Part shown: piece by piece, positions 6,229 to 9,775 of the stretch
Layout: every line of letters starts with the position of its first letter
Numbering within the stretch: the stretch's first letter is position 1
Assembly (NCBI GenBank): GCA_012727415.1
Contig: JAAYHI010000139.1
Coordinates: forward strand, 1 to 9,775
Direction: 5' to 3'
DNA from: Bacillota bacterium
GTDB taxonomy: Bacteria; Bacillota; Proteinivoracia; UBA4975
Length of the DNA stretch: 9,775 nt
Notes under the pieces: model-generated
The model's database searches: none
What the model was told of the DNA's origin: nothing
Seen by the model: the letters and a program-made list of their open reading frames with translations, nothing else
Program-made: the position numbers and the translations under genes

Positions 6229-6633
6229 CTAAGAATCGGGAGCATAGGTAAAGTGATATACCCCATCTTCTCTGGATATTTCAATTCGACCCTGCCTTAC
6301 CTTAATCCATCCCTTGTCCCGAATTGAAGCAGATAAGGTCTTATCGGAGAAACTCCCCTCGCGCAGACTTTCAAGATATGAGACAGATTCCTGGTTCAGC
6401 TCTTTTTTTAAGCTTTCCCAGGTCAGAGTGTCCGCGTCCCTGCCTTGCAGAGCCTGGTTCAGCATCCAAGCATCGGCAGCCTTTTTCAGGTTATCACATA
6501 ATACTTGATCCTCGAGCCTCTCTGCCTGAGTCACCTTTTCGTCCAAACCGCCGACGTAATCTTTCCCCGGGCCACATCCACAAAATACTCCCATGACTAA
6601 CAGGACAATGCCAAGAAAAGCAGTGAGTCTCAT
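6229..6633 (-). CDS. Small putative lipoprotein, unknown function
   Basis: A 134-residue protein from ATG 6631-6633. The first 20 residues form a signal peptide (MRLTAFLGIVLLVMG, then VFCGC), with the second cysteine of VFCGC a likely acylation site, although Phe at -3 is not ideal for a lipobox. The mature part is hydrophilic and mostly helical (EKVTQAERLEDQVLCDNLKKA), ending in a short beta-rich stretch (GWIKVRQGRIEISREDG). I do not recognise the family. GGAGGG precedes the ATG by ten bases; a GTG at 6639 is possible but would be too close to that site. It is followed by the zinc-ribbon membrane protein gene in the same unit, suggesting a common envelope-related job. Confidence 0.68.
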   Translation of the reverse strand: MRLTAFLGIVLLVMGVFCGCGPGKDYVGGLDEKVTQAERLEDQVLCDNLKKAADAWMLNQALQGRDADTLTWESLKKELNQESVSYLESLREGSFSDKTLSASIRDKGWIKVRQGRIEISREDGVYHFTYAPDS

Positions 6634-6764
6634 CGGCACATTCCCTCCAGCCTCTTAACTGTACTTACTTTATTCTGGAAACAAAATTTAAAATCCTTCT
6701 CCGGGGCAAAACTTTAATTTTTTGCCAAAGATATGCCCGGAAAGTATCCCTTTTGCCTTTGGCA

Positions 6765-6792
6765 ATTGTTTTCGAAAAAATTAGACTGTCAA
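6765..6792 (-). promoter_or_regulatory. Possible sigma-A promoter of the lipoprotein / zinc-ribbon unit
   Basis: On the minus strand a perfect TTGACA (6787-6792) is followed after 16 bases by AACAAT (6765-6770), four of six to the -10 consensus. The start would be near 6758, inside one arm of the nine-base inverted repeat, leaving a leader of roughly 125 bases. The -35 is good and the -10 weak. Confidence 0.4.
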
Positions 6793-6898
6793 TAGAGGGT
6801 TTATAAACCATTGTCCTCAAAAAGTCTGTTAACTGGTCTTTAGGTCAGCATAACTATAATCTCTTTCCGCTATCTTTCTGACGGGAATATAGCCCTGT

Positions 6899-6927
6899 TT
6901 GTAGATTTGATGTTTTTTTTGTATACT
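6899..6927 (+). promoter_or_regulatory. Possible promoter of the SleB/CwlJ-type hydrolase gene
   Basis: TATACT (6922-6927) is a good -10, and TTGTAG (6899-6904) lies 17 bases upstream as a poor -35. A run of eight T residues fills the spacer. Transcription would start near 6934, about 20 bases before the ATG with AAGGGG as ribosome binding site. A sporulation sigma factor cannot be excluded. Confidence 0.4.
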
Positions 6928-6955
6928 GTAGCCCATAAATGAAAGGGGCGATAAC

Positions 6956-7534
6956 ATGCGTATTTTAAAAGCAAAAAGAATTCCTGAGACAATTTGTCTT
7001 GCTCTTTGTGTACTGATGTTGCTGCTGACTGCCGGGGCGCAGGTTATTGCCCCGGGAACAGAGTCAAGCGCCAACCAGACAGTTGCAGAAGCAAAGGATA
7101 GCGTCGAAGTCCCGGAAAAAAAAGAGGAAGTAAAAACATTAATTGAAACAGAAGAACCCGCCGAGACGAAGGCGGCAGTGACAGCGGAGGAATATGATCT
7201 CCTGGCTAGAGCTGTATACAGTGAAGCCCGGGGCGAACCTTTCCAAGGTCAGGTGGCAATCGCCGCGGTCATTCTCAACAGGGTTGAACACGCTGATTTC
7301 CCTGACACCATCGGAGAAGTAATTTTTCAGCCAGCGGCCTTTACCGCTGTCCAGGACGGGCAATTCTGGCTGACCCCCGACAGCACCGCCTATGCAGCAG
7401 TAGAGGAAGCCCTGGCGGGCAATGATCCCAGCGGCGGCGCAATATACTACTATAACCCGGTAACGGCAACAAACCAGTGGATTCGCTCCAGGCAAGTAAT
7501 CACCGCTATCGGCAAGCACGTATTTGCCATTTAA
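6956..7534 (+). CDS. SleB/CwlJ-type cell wall hydrolase
   Basis: A 192-residue exported protein. Residues about 12-32 form a hydrophobic signal or anchor segment (ICLALCVLMLLLTAGAQVIA). Residues 40-75 are a charged, Glu/Lys-rich linker. Residues about 76-192 are the Hydrolase_2 domain (PF07486) of SleB and CwlJ: DLLARAVYSEARGEPFQGQVAIAAVILNRV, with Glu90 of SEARGE the likely catalytic acid, then GGAIYYYNP and a C-terminal block ending HVFAI. SleB homologues cleave spore-cortex or vegetative peptidoglycan. The usual N-terminal peptidoglycan-binding repeat of SleB is absent, so this is a short form, and a role in growth or in germination cannot be told apart here. AAAGGGG precedes the ATG by seven bases. 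It is monocistronic, with a terminator overlapping the stop codon. Confidence 0.87.
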   Translation: MRILKAKRIPETICLALCVLMLLLTAGAQVIAPGTESSANQTVAEAKDSVEVPEKKEEVKTLIETEEPAETKAAVTAEEYDLLARAVYSEARGEPFQGQVAIAAVILNRVEHADFPDTIGEVIFQPAAFTAVQDGQFWLTPDSTAYAAVEEALAGNDPSGGAIYYYNPVTATNQWIRSRQVITAIGKHVFAI

Positions 7535-7558
7535 TACTCCTTCGGGAGTATTTTTTTT
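7533..7558 (+). terminator. Terminator of the hydrolase gene
   Basis: AATACTCC (7533-7540) and GGAGTATT (7545-7552) pair around a stable TTCG tetraloop, followed by six more T residues. The stem includes the last two bases of the TAA stop codon. Confidence 0.93.
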
Positions 7559-7559
7559 G

Positions 7560-7677
7560 CAAAAAAGGGGAACAGTTAGCAACGGCAAATAAGGCAAATC
7601 TTATAGCCTTGCCTTCCATTCTTGTCTTTTAGACTTAAGACTCCGTATATGAAGAAATTGTTCAATTGTCATTGAGA
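7560..7677 (-). pseudogene. Decayed copy of the promoter and 5' end of the beta-propeller lipoprotein gene
   Basis: On the minus strand, 7635-7677 matches 2194-2236 at 34 of 43 positions without gaps. The match includes TTGAAC, the TCATAT-CGG spacer core and GTCTTAA. With small gaps the similarity appears to continue through the ribosome-binding region (GGAAGGCAAGG against GGGAGGTAAGG), the start codon (ATG has become ATA, with about four bases lost) and the first codons (GATTT, then CCTT, TTGCC and CTGTTCC shared). It ends before the hydrolase terminator. No protein of any length can be read, so it looks like the relic of a truncated second gene copy or a dispersed promoter repeat. The ungapped match is seen directly; the extension was aligned by eye. 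Confidence 0.5.
7591..7615. repeat. Short inverted repeat
   Basis: AAGGCAA (7591-7597) and TTGCCTT (7609-7615) are perfect complements with an eleven-base loop. The pair lies inside the decayed beta-propeller 5' region. No tail or partner suggests a function. Confidence 0.4.
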
Positions 7678-7743
7678 TGTATATTTTTCCGCAGTCGAAA
7701 CCCCAAGGCAACAGGCTTGTACCGCTTCCCTTTATTATCGGAA

Positions 7744-7769
7744 CAAAAAAAGGCGTTAATTCCGCCTTT
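7744..7769 (-). terminator. Terminator downstream of the methyltransferase gene
   Basis: On the minus strand AAAGGCG (7763-7769) pairs with CGCCTTT (7749-7755) around a seven-base loop, followed by further T residues (7745-7748). It lies about 45 bases after the methyltransferase stop codon. Confidence 0.82.
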
Positions 7770-7814
7770 ATGACTATGTGGCACCAGAGGCAAGTCGAAC
7801 CCGCAGGCCAGCCC

Positions 7815-8246
7815 TCACTTCTCGATCCTGGCAATTAAGAAATCGTTGAGCCATTCTGCCTTATCATCAAACATATCTTTCATCAATGCAGTATCCAGTT
7901 TCCACGTTCCGACTATGTATATGCTGCCCTTCTCTTTCAACACTCGCCTGCATTCCTTCTCAATCTCTTCCCACTGCGAGCGGACATGAAATAAGGCATT
8001 GTAAAAAAAAACGGTGTCAAAGGTCTCGCTTGCGTAACGCATCTTGGCGGCATCCATAATCTCGAAATGGACGTTGTCCTGCCTGATGTCCTTTAACCTG
8101 CTGTCGACAAGGTCTATGCATGAAACGCTGCGGGCATAGCGAGATGCAGAGATTGAAAAGGAGGCATCGCCACAGGCAACCTCAAGAATGTCCTTATCCT
8201 CTATATCGGTCAGCAATAGCCGCACAAGAGAATCTGTCTTTTTCAA
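7815..8246 (-). CDS. Small class I SAM-dependent methyltransferase
   Basis: A 143-residue protein with the Rossmann-fold methyltransferase motifs in order: motif I ILEVACGDASF (residues 20-30) for the methionine part of SAM, an acidic residue after the second strand (CIDLVDSRL, Asp45) for the ribose, NVHFEIMDAAKM (Asp65) near the adenine, motif IV FDTVFFYNALFHV (76-88), and LKEKGSIYIVG (103-113). This is the Methyltransf_11 pattern; the substrate is unknown. It is shorter than most members (about 200 residues or more), lacking the usual C-terminal strands, so a minimal or trimmed enzyme is possible. The start is TTG at 8244-8246, eight bases after AAGGAG; the ATG nearer that site is followed by an early stop. 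It lies downstream of tRNA-Leu, separated by the tRNA terminator. Confidence 0.78.
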   Translation of the reverse strand: MKKTDSLVRLLLTDIEDKDILEVACGDASFSISASRYARSVSCIDLVDSRLKDIRQDNVHFEIMDAAKMRYASETFDTVFFYNALFHVRSQWEEIEKECRRVLKEKGSIYIVGTWKLDTALMKDMFDDKAEWLNDFLIARIEK

Positions 8247-8265
8247 AATTCCATCTCCTTATCCA

Positions 8266-8294
8266 ATCATTCTCCACTACGAAATAGAACTCAA
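8266..8294 (-). promoter_or_regulatory. Possible promoter of the methyltransferase gene
   Basis: TTGAGT (8289-8294) and AATGAT (8266-8271) lie 17 bases apart on the minus strand, each four of six to consensus. The site sits just after the tRNA terminator, as expected for an independent gene. Confidence 0.35.
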
Positions 8295-8297
8295 ATA

Positions 8298-8332
8298 TAA
8301 AAATAAACCCATTACTGGTTCGCAACGGGTTT
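8298..8332 (-). terminator. Terminator of tRNA-Leu
   Basis: On the minus strand AAACCCGTT (8324-8332) and AATGGGTTT (8305-8313) form nine pairs including one G-U, with a ten-base loop, followed by ATTTTTAT. It lies 14 bases after the encoded CCA end. Confidence 0.75.
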
Positions 8333-8345
8333 AAATAACAATAGA

Positions 8346-8431
8346 TGGTGCCGGAGGCCGGACTCGAACCGGCACGCTTTGAGGGCGCTTGATTTTGAGT
8401 CAAGTGCGTCTGCCAATTCCGCCACTCCGGC
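8346..8431 (-). tRNA. tRNA-Leu (anticodon CAA)
   Basis: Read on the minus strand, GCCGGAG (from 8431) pairs with CTCCGGC, followed by discriminator A and an encoded CCA (8346-8348). The anticodon arm is CTTGA, loop CTCAAAA, TCAAG, so the anticodon is CAA and reads UUG. A long variable arm (CGC paired with GCG) marks a class II tRNA, and the T arm is GCCGG TTCGAGT CCGGC. It is not tRNA-Sec, which would carry UCA. An open reading frame runs across it but is an artefact of the tRNA sequence. Confidence 0.96.
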
Positions 8432-8440
8432 ACATCTTGT

Positions 8441-8469
8441 ATTTTAGCACGGCAAAAACCAGTTTGCAA
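8441..8469 (-). promoter_or_regulatory. Sigma-A promoter of tRNA-Leu
   Basis: TTGCAA (8464-8469) and TAAAAT (8441-8446) are 17 bases apart on the minus strand, ten bases before the mature tRNA 5' end. The -10 matches five of six and the -35 four of six. Confidence 0.65.
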
Positions 8470-8486
8470 GGGAATCCAAGACTTAT

Positions 8487-9533
8487 CTAGACTGCATTTT
8501 TCAAATTTTCAATTTCGGCAAGAAAGGCGGGGAAATTTTTATTCCACAGATATGCCAGCACATCTGAGTACCCGGAAAGAACATACGGGGCTTTCTGTTG
8601 CATTATCTCAAGGGCAGTATCCACATTTTTTTGGCTCATTGCAATCTGAATGCGCTTTTTGTTATTTAAGTGCAAAACAAGACCATAACTGCTGCCCACT
8701 GGGACAACATAATATGCCTTGTGCTTAATAACGTGTTTGTACGTCCATAAGATATTTTCCAGCGGAATAACAGTCAGACCGAACATATTTTTCTTCACAA
8801 ACCACGAATCTGAGATAATTATTTTTTTAGTCACCGGAGCCCCAGTGCTGGCTATATCATTGTCTATGTCACCAGCCACTTCTTCAGTGATACCATATTG
8901 CTCAAGTTTCTTGTAGATTGGATGCGCAAGGGGATCGGAAGCCCTTTTGCCATACCGCAGCAAGTTCCACACTGCGAGACAAAATAGAGGAACACAAAAG
9001 ACAAGACCTATGTATCCAATAGCATTACTGTGCTGTGCATCCACCATATAGGGCAGCACAATACGGTCAAAATCCGCGAAGGATATACCTTCCTCAGTCA
9101 CTATGCTGATTAGTTCCGCTTTTAGATCTGCGGGAATAGTCGTCAATTCCCCTGTATAGGACAGACCGGTTGAATCGGGAGGAGCCTTCACCACCAGGGC
9201 CAAATCATTAACGACGAGATAAAGGTAATCTGTTGTTACCTTTGTATTGATAACCTTATTTGTCCCCTCGTCATATGTAGTTTCGATAATTTGCAGACCG
9301 GTATTGAAAACGTCGGTACCAGTAACAGTGACATACTGTTTCTTTTGTTCCTTCATATCTCCTAATACTGACAGGGTGGCAGCATCAATGGGAAAAGGAC
9401 CGAAAAAGAAATTATAGTAGTAGGTATAAGATAAGGACATTATCAGGAATACAGCGATAAGAATAAATGCGTTAACCAGTAATAAGTTCCTATTGCAGCG
9501 CTTTACCTGGCCCAGGATAAATTCATCATGCAT
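8487..9533 (-). CDS. Unrecognised two-helix membrane protein
   Basis: A 348-residue protein from ATG 9531-9533, chosen because GGAGG lies seven bases upstream; an upstream start 19 codons earlier has no such site. Residues about 17-38 form a first membrane helix (LLLVNAFILIAVFLIMSLSY). Residues about 45-168 are an outside domain rich in beta strands (QYVTVTGTDVF, TTDYLYLVVNDLALVVK). Residues about 170-192 form a second helix (NAIGYIGLVFCVPLFCLAVW). Residues about 200-348 are cytoplasmic, with a strand-rich segment (WFVKKNMFGLTVIPLENILW, then YGLVLHLNNKKRIQIAM) and a terminal helix, which resembles a PH-like fold. I do not recognise the family and assign no function. It lies between tRNA-Leu and the CRISPR array. 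No terminator separates it from the tRNA promoter, so its transcript may run into the tRNA. Confidence 0.75.
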   Translation of the reverse strand: MHDEFILGQVKRCNRNLLLVNAFILIAVFLIMSLSYTYYYNFFFGPFPIDAATLSVLGDMKEQKKQYVTVTGTDVFNTGLQIIETTYDEGTNKVINTKVTTDYLYLVVNDLALVVKAPPDSTGLSYTGELTTIPADLKAELISIVTEEGISFADFDRIVLPYMVDAQHSNAIGYIGLVFCVPLFCLAVWNLLRYGKRASDPLAHPIYKKLEQYGITEEVAGDIDNDIASTGAPVTKKIIISDSWFVKKNMFGLTVIPLENILWTYKHVIKHKAYYVVPVGSSYGLVLHLNNKKRIQIAMSQKNVDTALEIMQQKAPYVLSGYSDVLAYLWNKNFPAFLAEIENLKNAV

Positions 9534-9579
9534 AGATAATCCTCCATTATTTTTTGAAAGCCCACAACAACCCAATTCT

Positions 9580-9608
9580 ATAATATACAAATATTACTAG
9601 TTAGTAAA
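9580..9608 (-). promoter_or_regulatory. Possible promoter of the membrane protein gene
   Basis: TATTAT (9580-9585) with TTTACT (9603-9608) at 17 bases on the minus strand; five and four of six to consensus. The -35 lies only seven bases from the last CRISPR repeat. Confidence 0.4.
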
Positions 9609-9615
9609 GGACAAG

Positions 9616-9775
9616 GAATCACCCCCGCGCCTGCGGGGAGCAGGCATCGGTCATTGCCATTTTGAAACACTCGTCGGGATCACCCCCGCGCCTGCGGGGA
9701 GCAGTCGGGTGTTTGCGCATGCCATATGGGCTTGTAAGGATCACCCCCGCGCCTGCGGGGAGCAGCGCCATCAGC
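9616..9775 (-). CRISPR. Type I-E-like CRISPR array, leader-distal end, cut by the window edge
   Basis: Three 28-base repeats lie at 9616-9643, 9677-9704 and 9738-9765, with two 33-base spacers (9644-9676 and 9705-9737) and the first ten bases of a third, a constant 61-base period. The repeat reads GGATCACCCCCGCG then CCTGCGGGGAGCAG on the plus strand, with a CCCCGC/GCGGGG hairpin. This is the type I-E class; by comparison with known repeats, crRNA runs on the minus strand and its 5' handle would end GTGATCC. The first repeat differs from the other two by one base (GA for GG at its start), as expected for the terminal, leader-distal repeat. So the leader and cas genes, if present, lie to the right, outside the window. 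Confidence 0.93.

Larger units (their letters stand above)
6634..6955. other. Gene-free stretch between divergent units, rich in inverted repeats
   Basis: This stretch separates the minus-strand lipoprotein unit from the plus-strand hydrolase and is AT-rich. It holds a perfect nine-base inverted repeat, TTGCCAAAG (6722-6730) and CTTTGGCAA (6757-6765), overlapped by a seven-base one, GGCAAAA (6705-6711) and TTTTGCC (6720-6726). The arms share the GGCAAA core, so alternative pairings exist. Promoters for both directions are listed separately. No convincing ORF was seen. Confidence 0.6.

Noticed and set aside
6634..6780. A cyclic-di-GMP or preQ1 riboswitch in the lipoprotein leader
   Set aside because: Purine-rich segments and hairpins are present, but the conserved core bases of those classes could not be found.
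7601..7834. A 77-codon minus-strand reading frame downstream of the methyltransferase
   Set aside because: It overlaps the methyltransferase end in another frame, runs through a strong terminator and shows no domain or ribosome binding site.
8346..8431. tRNA-Sec as a partner for the selenoprotein
   Set aside because: The class II tRNA here has anticodon CAA and an eight-part layout typical of Leu; tRNA-Sec would carry UCA and a longer acceptor-T stem.
8194..8469. A 91-codon minus-strand reading frame containing EWRNWQTHLTQ
   Set aside because: This is the well-known false translation of a tRNA gene; the tRNA-Leu explains it fully.

Overview
The window looks like a chromosomal segment of an anaerobic, probably spore-forming, low-to-mid-GC Gram-positive (Clostridia-type Firmicute). 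The evidence is strong AGGAGG-type ribosome binding sites before nearly every gene, a SleB/CwlJ-type cortex hydrolase, compact rho-independent terminators, a YfcC-family carrier and a gene with an in-frame UGA that reads as selenocysteine. No genus can be named from the sequence alone.

Layout. (1) 58-348 (+) is a small HesB/IscA-like gene interrupted by TGA at 163-165. A hairpin lies at the right distance downstream to be a bacterial SECIS, so this is a probable selenoprotein that ordinary gene finders would miss. An operator-like dyad precedes it and a bidirectional terminator follows it. (2) 376-2163 (-) is a lipoprotein with a C-terminal beta-propeller (COG4880 type), behind an ECF-sigma-like promoter. 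(3) 2277-4777 (-) is a two-gene operon of a YfcC-family carrier followed 14 bases later by a DUF2817 (M14-like) metallohydrolase; an uptake-and-hydrolysis pair is the natural inference. (4) 4916-5680 (-) is a TipA/Mta-type MerR activator with its own 19-bp-spacer promoter and an internal, well-placed start that would yield a TipAS-like drug-binding domain alone. (5) 5772-6633 (-) is a two-gene unit of a small lipoprotein and a two-helix membrane protein with a double zinc ribbon. (6) 6956-7534 (+) is the SleB/CwlJ-type hydrolase. (7) 7535-7814 is a gene-free stretch that carries a decayed second copy of the promoter and 5' end of the beta-propeller gene, a strong terminator and a tRNA-3'-end-like fragment. 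(8) 7815-8246 (-) is a small SAM methyltransferase with a TTG start. (9) 8346-8431 (-) is tRNA-Leu(CAA) with its own promoter and terminator. (10) 8487-9533 (-) is an unrecognised two-helix membrane protein. (11) 9616 to the right edge holds three repeats of a type I-E CRISPR array, read on the minus strand with its leader-distal end here and the rest outside the window.

The genes form several short independent transcription units, mostly on the minus strand, not one pathway. No selA/selB/selC/selD and no cas gene is in the window, so both the selenocysteine reading and the CRISPR array depend on genes elsewhere in the genome. The items most worth attention are the selenocysteine-containing HesB-like protein with its SECIS and operator, the internal start of the TipA-like regulator, and the relic of the beta-propeller gene's promoter region about 5.4 kb away.
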